Positions 16,974 through 24,880 of a DNA stretch of 64,000 nucleotides are shown here, one piece after another. Made by a program: the position numbers and the translations under genes. The stretch's first letter is position 1; the number at the start of each line of letters is the position of its first letter. The notes under the pieces are model-generated. The model made no database searches, was not told the origin of the DNA, and worked only from the letters and a program-made list of their open reading frames with translations. The DNA is from Blastococcus sp. CPCC 205250 (GTDB lineage Bacteria; Actinomycetota; Actinomycetes; Mycobacteriales; Geodermatophilaceae): NCBI RefSeq assembly GCF_019799925.1, contig NZ_JABGCG010000009.1, positions 124,001-188,000 of the forward strand, given 5' to 3'.

Positions 16974-18584
16974 ATGGCAGTCGACGTAGACGTGGTGATC
17001 GTCGGTTTCGGGCCAGCCGGAGAGGTCGCCGCCTCGCTGCTCGGTCAGGCGGGCCACCGTGTGCTGGTCATGGACAAGGCCCCGGCGCCCTACGGCCAGC
17101 CCCGCATGAGCACGCTGGACGGCGAGATCGCCCGCGTTCTCCAGCACGCCGCCAACCCGGACGAGGCGATGCAGGACGCCATCAAGGCGCCCGACGTGCT
17201 GATGTTCGGCGCCGACGACCAGCCGGTGCCCCGCATCGACTGGGACTACCGCATCGCCGGGCACTGGTCGCACTACTCGCTGCACCAGCCCAACATCGAG
17301 CGCGCGATGGAGCGGCGGATCGCCGAGTGCCCGTCAGTGGACGTGCGGTGGGGCTGCCGAGCGACCGGCGTCGAACAGACCGACGACGGCGTCCGCGTCA
17401 CCGCGGAGCTGTCCGCCGCCGACGGCGGGGTCGTCACGACCGAGACGATCACCGCCCGCTACCTCCTCGGCTTCGACGGCGCCAGCAGCTTCGTGCGCCA
17501 CGCCGCGGGCATCGAGCTGGACGTGATCCACGAGCACGACGACCGCTGGATCCTCACCGACTTCGACGCGCTGCGGCCACTGCCGGAGATGGCCACCCGC
17601 ACCCAGTTCCGGATGGACCCCGCGCGGCCGTACTACGTCGGGCCGAACGGGGCCAACCGCTGCCGGACCGACGTCCGTGTCCTGCCCGGTGAGGACCTCG
17701 CCGAGCAGCTCGCCGAGGACCTCGGCTACGCCTTCGTGGAGGAGAAGCTGGGGCTCACCCGCGAGGACGTCCGGCTGACCCGCCGGGTGGCCTACCGCTT
17801 CCGGTCCCAGCTGGCCCGCTCCTTCCGCGCCGGACGGATCTTCATCGGCGGGGACGCCGCTCACGCGATGACCCCCTACATGGGCCAGGGTGCCTGCTGC
17901 GCGATGCGCGACGCGGCCAACCTCGCTTGGAAGCTCCGGCTCGTCCTCGGCGGCGCCGCCGACGAGTCCCTGCTGGACACCTACGAGCCCGAGCGCCAGC
18001 CCCATTCGGCGTTCTTCGTGCACGGCTCGCTCGCCACCTGGCAGTACGTCAACGAACTCGACCCGCAGAAGGCCGCCGAACGCGACGCCGCCACCCGCGC
18101 CGGGCACGTCGAGTTCCCGCCCATCCCCGGGCTCACCGCCGGCGTCGTGCACCGGGACGCCTCCGGGGACCTCGCCCCGCACGCTGGGCAGCTGGCGCCG
18201 CAGGGGGTCGTCCGCCGCAGCGGCAGCGAGGGTCGGCTGGACGACCTCATCGGCTACGGCGGGCAACTGATCAGCTCCCGGCCGCTCACCGACCTGCTCG
18301 GCCCCGAGCGGCTCGCCCGGCTCGCCGAACTCGGTGTCCACGTGCTGCAGGTCGCCGACGACGACACCGCAGAGCTGGTCGACCTCGACAGCACCTACCG
18401 GGAGTTCTGGGCTGAGACCGGCGCCACCACGCTGCTCGCCCGGGCAGACGGCTACCTCTTCGGCGTCGCCGACGACGAGACCGCCGTCGCCGCGCTCGTC
18501 GACGACTTCGTGACCCAGATCCCCCGCCCGCGCTCGACCGTGCGCACGGCGACACCGGCCCAGCCCGTTCCCGCCGGCGTCTGA
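16974..18584 (+). CDS. MhpA-like FAD-dependent aromatic monooxygenase
   Basis: 536 residues of the PheA/TfdB/MhpA flavoprotein hydroxylase group. VVIVGFGPAGEVAASLLGQAG binds the FAD ADP moiety, YLLGFDGASSFVRHAAGI is the DG motif for NAD(P)H/FAD, and GRIFIGGDAAHAMTPYMGQGACCAMRDAANLAWKL is the GD motif with the ribityl contact. A C-terminal thioredoxin-like domain follows. The closest recalled family is 3-(3-hydroxyphenyl)propionate hydroxylase, which ortho-hydroxylates a phenol; the true substrate is unknown. GAGGAGAGG lies just before; ATG 16974 is preferred over TTG 16971. Confidence 0.87.
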   Translation: MAVDVDVVIVGFGPAGEVAASLLGQAGHRVLVMDKAPAPYGQPRMSTLDGEIARVLQHAANPDEAMQDAIKAPDVLMFGADDQPVPRIDWDYRIAGHWSHYSLHQPNIERAMERRIAECPSVDVRWGCRATGVEQTDDGVRVTAELSAADGGVVTTETITARYLLGFDGASSFVRHAAGIELDVIHEHDDRWILTDFDALRPLPEMATRTQFRMDPARPYYVGPNGANRCRTDVRVLPGEDLAEQLAEDLGYAFVEEKLGLTREDVRLTRRVAYRFRSQLARSFRAGRIFIGGDAAHAMTPYMGQGACCAMRDAANLAWKLRLVLGGAADESLLDTYEPERQPHSAFFVHGSLATWQYVNELDPQKAAERDAATRAGHVEFPPIPGLTAGVVHRDASGDLAPHAGQLAPQGVVRRSGSEGRLDDLIGYGGQLISSRPLTDLLGPERLARLAELGVHVLQVADDDTAELVDLDSTYREFWAETGATTLLARADGYLFGVADDETAVAALVDDFVTQIPRPRSTVRTATPAQPVPAGV

Positions 18585-18603
18585 CGGACCGGCACCGCCC
18601 GGT

Positions 18604-18630
18604 TCGGCGGCGGGCTCGACCCGCCGCCGA
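18604..18630 (+). terminator. Terminator-like hairpin between monooxygenase and P450 genes
   Basis: TCGGCGGCGGG and CCCGCCGCCGA form a perfect 11-bp stem with a 5-base loop, 19 bases after the monooxygenase stop. There is no U-tract, as is common in Actinobacteria. It may partly separate the monooxygenase from the P450 genes, lowering downstream expression; the P450 gene would then need its own promoter in the 191-base gap. Confidence 0.45.
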
Positions 18631-18775
18631 GCCCGGCGGCCGAACAGGCACCCCTCCCCGGCGCCCGCGGACACACCCGTGTCACCGGATGTCGGCGACG
18701 CGCAGACCGTCAGCAGCAACGCAGCGGCCCTTCCTCATCCCGGCCCGCTCCCACCCGCCGAAAGGACTCCGTGTC

Positions 18776-19987
18776 ATGACCAGCGCTCCCCCGATCGCGC
18801 AGTTCGACTTCCTCGACCCCCGCTTCCAGGGCGCCGCCCGCTACGAGCTCCTCGCCGAGCTCTGCGAGGCTGACCCGCCCATCGCTGTGGACCAGTTCGG
18901 CCGGCACTACCTGCTGCGCTACGAGGACGTACGGGCCGCATACGTGGATCACGAACGGTTCCGCAACGTCGAGACCGGTTTCGTCGCCTCCCTCGGCGCG
19001 ACCGAGGGACCGCTGTGGGACTGGCAGTCACATGCGCTGATCGTGCAGAACCCGCCGCGGCACACGGCGATGCGCAATGCGGTGCGCCAGATCAACGCCC
19101 GACTGGCCCGCAGCATGGAGCAGGTGATCCGCGAGCAGGCCCACGCCCTGGTGGACGAGTTCCCGACCGACGGGGTGGTCGAGTTCAGCCGGGCGTTCGC
19201 CTTCAAGCTGCCCGTCCGCGTCATCATGGGCCTGCTGCACCTGCCGGCCGAGGACGAAGACGCGATCGCCGAGTGGTCACCGCACACCCTGCCCGGCGGT
19301 CCGCAGGACATCGACGAGTGCAACCGGGTCAACGCCCTGTTCCGCCGGTACGTCGAGGAACGGATCGAGCAGCGCCGCGCCCACCCGCTGGACGACGACC
19401 TGCTCACCGACGTCATCGCCGCACAGGAGCGCGGCGATCTCACCGGTGACGAGCTGTGGGCCACCATCCAGACCCTGATCCTGGCCGGCCACGAGACCAC
19501 CTCGAGCGCGCTGACCACCGGGCTGTACGCGCTGCTCCAACACCGTGATCAGTGGCTGGCCCTCAGCGACGACCGCAGCCTGCTGCCCAACGCCGCCGAG
19601 GAGATCCTCCGCTGGGACGCCGCGGTCGAGAGCATGCCGCGAGTGCTCGCCGAGGACCTCGAGCTGCACGGCATCACGTTGCCGGCCGGGACGATCGTGG
19701 CGCTGAGCATCGCGTCGGCGAACAACGATCCCCGGGTCTTCGGCCAGCCTCGCCGATTCGACGTGCGCCGCGCGAACGCCAGTAGCCACCTCTCCTTCGG
19801 CGTCGGCATCCACCGCTGCACCGGCGCGCCTCTGGCGCAGGTGGAGCTGCCCGTCGCGCTGGGCGTACTGCTGGACCGCCTCGAGCAGGTCGAGGTGGCC
19901 CGGGAGCCTGCCTACGCACCCGGCTTCTTCCGGCAGTTCGACGCCCTCGACCTCGCCGTCAGGACCCGCGCCCGCACCGGCGCGTAG
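18776..19987 (+). CDS. Cytochrome P450 (first of two)
   Basis: 403 residues, a soluble bacterial class I P450. I-helix oxygen-activation motif LAGHETTS (about 236-242), K-helix EEILR, and heme loop FGVGIHRCTGAPLAQVEL with the thiolate ligand at Cys348. The expected acidic residue before the I-helix Thr is present. It needs electrons from a ferredoxin, and one is encoded two genes downstream. Substrate unknown; I do not place it in a named CYP family. AAAGGA precedes the ATG. Confidence 0.92.
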   Translation: MTSAPPIAQFDFLDPRFQGAARYELLAELCEADPPIAVDQFGRHYLLRYEDVRAAYVDHERFRNVETGFVASLGATEGPLWDWQSHALIVQNPPRHTAMRNAVRQINARLARSMEQVIREQAHALVDEFPTDGVVEFSRAFAFKLPVRVIMGLLHLPAEDEDAIAEWSPHTLPGGPQDIDECNRVNALFRRYVEERIEQRRAHPLDDDLLTDVIAAQERGDLTGDELWATIQTLILAGHETTSSALTTGLYALLQHRDQWLALSDDRSLLPNAAEEILRWDAAVESMPRVLAEDLELHGITLPAGTIVALSIASANNDPRVFGQPRRFDVRRANASSHLSFGVGIHRCTGAPLAQVELPVALGVLLDRLEQVEVAREPAYAPGFFRQFDALDLAVRTRARTGA

Positions 19988-20083
19988 CCCAGCGGACGCG
20001 GCAACCCGCCGGTCGCTCCAGCCCCCCGCGCCGCAAGGCCGCCGCATGACCCAGGCCCCGCCCCCGACCTCCAGTGAGGACCC

Positions 20084-21277
20084 GTGACCGCAACGTCCCC
20101 CGCTGCGCCCGTCTCCGACATCGATGTCTTCTCCCCCGAAGTCCTCGCAGACCCGTATCCCGCCTACAGGTCGCTCCGCGACGCGGGACCGGTCGTGCAG
20201 CTGAGCGCCCACCCCGCGTGGGCGATCACCCGTTACGCCGACGTGCGGGCCGCCCTGGCGGACTGGCAGTCGTTCTCGTCCGCATCCGCGGTGGCGTTGG
20301 ACGACATGATGAACGCCAACCTGCGGGGCACCGTGCTGGCCTCGGACCCGCCCGAGCACGACGTGCTGCGCAACGTGCTCAGCCAGCAGCTCGCTCCTCG
20401 CGCCCTGGCGAAGCTGCGCGGGGAGATCTCCGAGCGCGCCGACGCGCTGGTCGCCGAGGCAGTCGCCCGGGAGTCCTTCGACGCGGTGACCGAACTGTGC
20501 GAACGCCTGCCGGTCGACGTCGTGGCCGACCTCATCGGGCTCCCGGCCGAGGGGCGGGGAGTTCTGCTGCCCGGCGCGGATGCCGTGTTCGCCGGCTTCG
20601 GTCCGATGGGTCCGGGGTTCGCGGAGCGGATGCCGACACTCCTCGGCTACTTCGAGTACATGCAGTCCTTCGACAGCCGCGACAAGCTGGTGCCCGACAG
20701 CTGGGGCGCCGCCATCTGGGACGCGGTCGACGACGGGCGCATCGCCGCGGAGTCCGCCGTGCCGCTGATGACCGCCTTCCTGTCGGCCGGCATGGACACC
20801 ACGGTGCACGGGATGAGCGCCTACGTCCGGTTCCTCGCCGAGGACCCCGAGCTGTGGGCCGCCCTCAAGGCCGACCCCCACCTGCTCGCGGGCGGATTCG
20901 AGGAGGCACTGCGGCTCGAGTCCCCCGTGCAGGGCTTCTTCCGGCTCACCACCCGCGACGTGGACGTCGACGGCGTCCTCATCCCGGCGGACACCCGCGT
21001 CCTGCTCAGCTTCGGGTCGGCCAACCGCGACGAGCGGCACTACCCCGATCCCGACCGGTTCGACATCCGCCGGAACCCCGTCGACCACCTCGCCTTCGGC
21101 TACGCCACGCACGGCTGCGCCGGCCAGGGGCTCGCCCGCATCGAAGCCCAGGCGCTCATCGGTGCGCTGCTTCGCCGCGTGGACCGCATCGAACTCTCGG
21201 GGGCGCCCGTCCAACACGAGAACACGATCGCGCGCGGGCTGGAGCACCTGCCCGTCTCCGTCGTGCCGGCGTCGTGA
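20084..21277 (+). CDS. CYP199-like cytochrome P450
   Basis: 397 residues. FLSAGMDTTVHGMSAYVRFL is the I-helix, EEALR the K-helix, and FGYATHGCAGQGLAR the heme loop with ligand Cys345; the usual second Gly of FGxG is Ala. From memory, SPVQGFFRLTTRDVDVDG, GSANRDERHYPDPDR and NTIARGLEHLPVSVVP closely resemble CYP199A enzymes, which oxidise para-substituted benzoates such as 4-methoxybenzoate. A similar aromatic acid is a reasonable substrate guess. GTG start with GTGAGGA about 8 bases before. A matching ferredoxin follows. Confidence 0.88.
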   Translation: MTATSPAAPVSDIDVFSPEVLADPYPAYRSLRDAGPVVQLSAHPAWAITRYADVRAALADWQSFSSASAVALDDMMNANLRGTVLASDPPEHDVLRNVLSQQLAPRALAKLRGEISERADALVAEAVARESFDAVTELCERLPVDVVADLIGLPAEGRGVLLPGADAVFAGFGPMGPGFAERMPTLLGYFEYMQSFDSRDKLVPDSWGAAIWDAVDDGRIAAESAVPLMTAFLSAGMDTTVHGMSAYVRFLAEDPELWAALKADPHLLAGGFEEALRLESPVQGFFRLTTRDVDVDGVLIPADTRVLLSFGSANRDERHYPDPDRFDIRRNPVDHLAFGYATHGCAGQGLARIEAQALIGALLRRVDRIELSGAPVQHENTIARGLEHLPVSVVPAS

Positions 21278-21294
21278 GCGAGACGAGGACTGAC

Positions 21295-21489
21295 ATGGCC
21301 ACCATCGAGGTCGACCGGGACCGGTGTGAGGGACACGGATTGTGCGAGCAGACGGCGCCGGAGGTGTACCGGCTCGACGACGACGGAGAGGTCGAACTCC
21401 TCGTCGGCGAGGTTCCTCCGGAGCTGCTGGTCACGGCGGAGGCCGGTGCCAGGGTCTGCCCGGTGGCGGCGCTCCGCGTCCGCCGCTGA
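21295..21489 (+). CDS. P450-type single-cluster ferredoxin
   Basis: 64 residues with C11-E-G-H-G-L-C17 and C55-P, the CxxHxxC(X)nCP pattern of actinobacterial [3Fe-4S] ferredoxins: three Cys ligands with His where a fourth would sit. Such proteins carry single electrons from a flavoprotein reductase to a P450. It sits between the CYP199-like gene and a ferredoxin reductase gene, so the electron-transfer chain is complete. ACGAGGA lies a few bases before the ATG. Confidence 0.93.
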   Translation: MATIEVDRDRCEGHGLCEQTAPEVYRLDDDGEVELLVGEVPPELLVTAEAGARVCPVAALRVRR

Positions 21490-21504
21490 ACCGCGGACGG
21501 AGAC

Positions 21505-22677
21505 GTGACGCGCGCTTCGTCGCTACGCCGGGTGGTGGTCGCCGGCGGTTCGATCGCCGCAGTGACCGCCGCCGAGGGGCTGCGCCTGCAGGGTTTCGAC
21601 GGCGACATCACCCTGCTCGCCGAGGAGGACCATCCGCCGTACTCCCGGGTGCCCCTGTCGAAGGGCATCCTGGCGGGCCGGGAGGCGCTCGGCTCGGCCA
21701 CGCTGCCGCCCGTGGCCGGTGACGTCACGGTGCGACTCGGTGCCACCGCCGCGCGCCTCCACGAGGAACACCGACGGGTCGTCCTCGCCGACGGCGAGGA
21801 GGTTCCCTACGACGGGCTCGTCATCGCCACCGGCGCCCGGGCCCGGCGCCTGGCCGGGCCCGGCCAGACCGGCGAGTGCGTCGTCCGGACCCGCGACGAC
21901 GCGACCCGGCTGGCCGCTCGTCTCGACACCGCGGGCTCGGTGATCGTGGTCGGGGCCGGCTTCCTCGGCATGGAGATCGCCTCGACGTGCGCCGTCCTCG
22001 GCAAGACGGTCACCGTCGTCGACCGGGACCCGCCGTTACGCCGGCTCGTCGGCGAGTGGCTGGCCGACCTGGTGGTGCAAGCCGCCCGCGAGCGAGGCGT
22101 GGAGTTCGCCCTGGCTCCCGACGGCGTGCAGCTCCTCGGCCGACCCGAGGTGCAGGCCGTGGACTGCGGCGACCGGATTGCGACCGCCGACGTCATCGTC
22201 TCGGCCGTCGGCGACCTCCCCAACACCGAGTGGCTGGCCGACAGCAGGTTGCCGCTGCACGGCGGCCTCGTGGTGGACGAGCGCTGCCGTGTCGCCCCGG
22301 ACATCGTCGCCGCGGGGGACGTCACCGTCAGCCGCACCCACGGGGGTCCGTATCGCCGCTCCCCGCACTGGACCAGCGCCGTCGTGCAAGGGCAGCTCGC
22401 AGCCGCAGCCCTCGTACATGGCCGAGAGACGCCGCTGCCGCGGCCGGACCCCTACTACTGGACCGAACAGTTCGGCCTCGACATCAAGATCAGTGGAGAG
22501 ATCCCCCACGGGCAGCCGCCAACCGTGCTCGCAGGCGATCCCCGGCAGGGATCTGCGTTGCTGCAGTGGTCCCTGAGCGACCGACCCGTAGCGGCCGTCG
22601 CCATCAACCATCGCCTGCCCGTCGTCACGCTCAAGAGGCTGGGCGGTCGGGCGGCAGGACCCCCGGTGATGCCCTGA
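21505..22677 (+). CDS. NAD(P)H-dependent FAD ferredoxin reductase
   Basis: 390 residues. RRVVVAGGSIAAVTAAEGLR is the FAD Rossmann motif (last Gly replaced by Ala), YDGLVIATGA the ATG motif, VIVVGAGFLGMEIASTCAVLGKTVTVVDRDP the NAD(P)H Rossmann motif, and VAAGDV the second FAD contact. The C-terminal domain after HWTSAVVQGQLAA is of the putidaredoxin/rhodocoxin reductase type. It should reduce the upstream ferredoxin for one or both P450s. GTG start 15 bases after the ferredoxin stop; last gene of the island. Confidence 0.92.
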   Translation: MTRASSLRRVVVAGGSIAAVTAAEGLRLQGFDGDITLLAEEDHPPYSRVPLSKGILAGREALGSATLPPVAGDVTVRLGATAARLHEEHRRVVLADGEEVPYDGLVIATGARARRLAGPGQTGECVVRTRDDATRLAARLDTAGSVIVVGAGFLGMEIASTCAVLGKTVTVVDRDPPLRRLVGEWLADLVVQAARERGVEFALAPDGVQLLGRPEVQAVDCGDRIATADVIVSAVGDLPNTEWLADSRLPLHGGLVVDERCRVAPDIVAAGDVTVSRTHGGPYRRSPHWTSAVVQGQLAAAALVHGRETPLPRPDPYYWTEQFGLDIKISGEIPHGQPPTVLAGDPRQGSALLQWSLSDRPVAAVAINHRLPVVTLKRLGGRAAGPPVMP

Positions 22678-22934
22678 ACAGACCGCACCGAACACCGAAC
22701 AGGGAGGCGACGCTGCGGAGAACTCGTCCCGGAAGGCACGGGTTCTGCGCTCCCAGGCGCCTGACGTCCGCGTCCTCGTCCTCGACGGCTGGACAACCGG
22801 CCCGGCCTGACCGACCGTCCTCGCCCCGCCCCGCCGCGCCGACGGCACGGCCGCACCGCACCGCACTGACACGGCTCGCCGGCAGGGCACGAGGTCAACA
22901 CTGAGAACCGTGCCTCGTCTGTTCCCCTCGACAC
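22678..22934. other. Non-coding stretch at the right island edge
   Basis: About 257 bases between the reductase stop and the truncated HhH-GPD copy. No supported gene, hairpin or mobile-element end is seen. Together with the pseudogene fragment and the following 104 bases it makes a 457-base gene-poor junction. Confidence 0.5.
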
Positions 22935-23030
22935 CTGCTGGTCGAACAGCATCCCCGGCAGCAGGGCCAGCGGGTCGCGGCCGAGCAGCTCGTCGGCGCG
23001 CGGATCCTGGGTCAGGCGCAGGCCGGGCAC
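22935..23030 (-). pseudogene. Truncated 5' fragment of the HhH-GPD repair gene
   Basis: Reading on the minus strand from a GTG at 23030, the first 32 codons repeat the HhH-GPD gene at 11608 (PGLRLTQDPRADELLGRDPL and onward through GMLFDQQ), then identity stops and unrelated sequence follows. Differences within the block: Gln3 to Gly, Leu25 to Pro, and a silent Asp change. It is a remnant, not a functional gene. Bases 22935-23021 are the right copy of the 87-bp direct repeat. Confidence 0.88.
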
Positions 23031-23059
23031 GTGTGCATCCTGCCCGACCCCGGGGAGGG

Positions 23060-23110
23060 CCTGCCGCCCGCTCGGCCGGCCCAGGGGCCCTGCCGCCCGC
23101 TCGGCCGGCC
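23060..23110. repeat. 22-bp direct duplication before dtd
   Basis: CCTGCCGCCCGCTCGGCCGG plus CC occurs at 23060-23081 and again at 23089-23110, a 29-base period. It is probably a small local duplication in junction DNA; no function is evident. Confidence 0.75.
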
Positions 23111-23134
23111 GAGGCCTTCGGCGAGGATGGGCGG

Positions 23135-23566
23135 GTGCGCGCCGTGGTGACCAGGGTCGATACAGCGGCTGTGACGGTCGACGGCGCCGTCGTCGGGGAG
23201 ATCGGCCGCGGCCTGCTGGCCCTGGTCGGGGTCGGCCGGGACGACGACGCGGCCCGGGCACGGGACCTGGCCCGCAAGGTGCACGAGCTGCGGGTGTTCC
23301 CCACCGACGACGGTGCCCGGTCGGCGTCGGACCTCGGGCTGCCGGTGCTCGTGGTCAGCCAGTTCACCCTCTACGGCGACACGAGGAAGGGCCGCCGTCC
23401 CTCGTGGACCGAGGCGGCGCCCGGCGAGGTGGCCGAGCCGCTGGTCGAGGAGGTGGTGGCCGAGCTGCGCCGGCGCGGGGCGACCGTGGCCACGGGCGTC
23501 TTCGGGGCCCTGATGTCGGTCTCCTCGGTCAACGACGGACCGATGACCCTCCTGCTCGAGGTCTGA
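23135..23566 (+). CDS. dtd: D-aminoacyl-tRNA deacylase
   Basis: 143 residues, normal DTD length. The SQFTLYGDTRKGRRPSW block carries the active-site SQxT, and NDGPMTLLLEV near the C-terminus carries the cross-subunit Gly-cisPro motif. The enzyme removes D-amino acids (and glycine from tRNA-Ala) mischarged onto tRNA. GTG 23135 begins VRAVVTRVDTAAVTVDG, where homology starts; the longer open frame overlaps the junction DNA and is not coding. The HhH-GPD remnant just upstream suggests the two genes were once divergent neighbours. Confidence 0.94.
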   Translation: MRAVVTRVDTAAVTVDGAVVGEIGRGLLALVGVGRDDDAARARDLARKVHELRVFPTDDGARSASDLGLPVLVVSQFTLYGDTRKGRRPSWTEAAPGEVAEPLVEEVVAELRRRGATVATGVFGALMSVSSVNDGPMTLLLEV

Positions 23567-23658
23567 GTTCTCCCGGTGTAGTTCGACCGGCCCGATGCCG
23601 GGTACGGACGGGTGACGCAACACACGTCCTGTGGGTTGGCTGTGAAGGGCCCCGTCGT

Positions 23659-23685
23659 GGAACACCGGCCCCCGTCGCGGCCGTT
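23659..23685 (+). promoter_or_regulatory. Possible SigE/SigH-type promoter for sigB
   Basis: GGAAC at 23659-23663 and GTT at 23683-23685 are 19 bases apart, which fits the -35 GGAAC / -10 GTT arrangement of ECF stress sigma factors. In mycobacteria sigB is transcribed by such factors. The match is short, so chance is possible; it lies about 158 bases before the sigB start. Confidence 0.35.
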
Positions 23686-23842
23686 GGACAGGGCGTACCA
23701 CACAGACGAGAAGCCACACGGACGAGATAGAGCGAGGGCGGCCCGGCCGGCACCGGGGCCCTCACATCGACGCCCGGTCGCCCTCCCCGCCAAAGACGTC
23801 CGGCGAGGGCATCCGAACCAGAGGCAAGGACGAAGACACATC

Positions 23843-24826
23843 GTGACGCTGCTGCAGTCTTCCCCCGACGACGCCCTCGAGGTCCGCTCGCCCCGCCGCG
23901 AGCCCGACACCAGTGGCCTGGTGTCCACCGACCTCGTGCGCGTCTACCTGAACACCATCGGCAAGACCGCCCTGCTCACCGCCGAGCAGGAGGTGGAGCT
24001 GGCCAAGCGCATCGAGGCGGGCCTGTACGCCGACCGCCTGCTGGCCGAGCGGCAGCTGACCCCCTCGCTGCAGCGCGACTACAAGGCACTGGCCGCCGAC
24101 GGCAAGGCCGCCAAGCGGCACCTGCTGGAGGCGAACCTGCGGCTCGTGGTCTCGGTGGCCAAGCGCTACACCGGCCACGGCATGACGTTCCTGGACCTCA
24201 TCCAGGAGGGGAACGTCGGCCTGATCCGCGCGGTCGAGAAGTTCGACTACACCAAGGGCTTCAAGTTCTCCACGTACGCGACGTGGTGGATCCGCCAGGC
24301 GATCACCCGCGCCATGGCCGACTCCGGCCGCACGATCCGGCTGCCCGTCCACCTGGCCGAGCAGGTCAACAAGGTGGTGCGCACCCGGCGCCGGATCCAC
24401 CAGGAGCTGGAGCGCGAGCCCACCGCCGAGGAGCTCGGCCTCGAGCTCGACATGACGCCCGAGCGCATCACCGAGCTGCTCGAGTACAGCCGTGACCTGG
24501 TCAGCCTCGACCAGACCGTCGGCGCCGACGAGGAGTCCCGGCTCGGTGACTTCATCGAGGACGCCGACGCCGCGGTCGCCGAGGACGCCGTCGCCTTCCA
24601 GATGATGAAGGGCGACGTCCGGAACGTGCTGCAGACGCTGGAGGAGCGGGAGCGCGACGTCGTGATCCTGCGCTTCGGTCTCGACGGCGGCCAGCCCCGG
24701 ACGCTGGAGCAGATCGGCAAGCAGTTCGGCCTGTCCCGCGAGCGGGTGCGGCAGATCGAGCGCGAGACGATGGCCAAGCTGCGCGACCCGCAGCGCGCCG
24801 ACGCTCTCCGGGACTACCTCGCGTAG
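23843..24826 (+). CDS. sigB: SigB-type group 2 sigma-70 factor
   Basis: 327 residues. Region 1.2 TDLVRVYLNTIGKTALLTAEQEVELAKRIE, region 2 LLEANLRLVVSVAKRYTGHGMTFLDLIQEGNVGLIRAVEKFDY and KGFKFSTYATWWIRQAITRA, region 3 with VNKVVRTRRRIHQELEREPTAEEL, and region 4 with LEERERDVVILRFGLDGGQPRTLEQIGKQFGLSRERVRQIE. The long acidic N-terminal region 1.1 of primary sigma factors is missing, which marks it as an alternative, usually stress-related, sigma. GTG 23843 gives a family-length protein; upstream open frame is not conserved. Confidence 0.93.
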   Translation: MTLLQSSPDDALEVRSPRREPDTSGLVSTDLVRVYLNTIGKTALLTAEQEVELAKRIEAGLYADRLLAERQLTPSLQRDYKALAADGKAAKRHLLEANLRLVVSVAKRYTGHGMTFLDLIQEGNVGLIRAVEKFDYTKGFKFSTYATWWIRQAITRAMADSGRTIRLPVHLAEQVNKVVRTRRRIHQELEREPTAEELGLELDMTPERITELLEYSRDLVSLDQTVGADEESRLGDFIEDADAAVAEDAVAFQMMKGDVRNVLQTLEERERDVVILRFGLDGGQPRTLEQIGKQFGLSRERVRQIERETMAKLRDPQRADALRDYLA

Positions 24827-24840
24827 CGAGTGGACCCCGT

Positions 24841-24878
24841 ACGACGGGCCCGTCACCTGCCGGTGACGGGCCCGTCGT
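24841..24878. terminator. Bidirectional hairpin terminator
   Basis: ACGACGGGCCCGTCACC and its exact complement GGTGACGGGCCCGTCGT form a 17-bp perfect stem around a TGCC loop. It lies between the convergent sigB gene and the GNAT/acyl-CoA synthetase gene, 14 bases after one stop and 2 before the other, and can serve both. Confidence 0.85.
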
Positions 24879-24880
24879 CG

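Noticed and set aside
11609..22934. Search for an integrase, transposase, IS ends or tRNA target in the island
   Set aside because: None was found; all frames are explained by metabolic or regulatory genes, so a mobile element is not claimed, only an insertion-like duplication.
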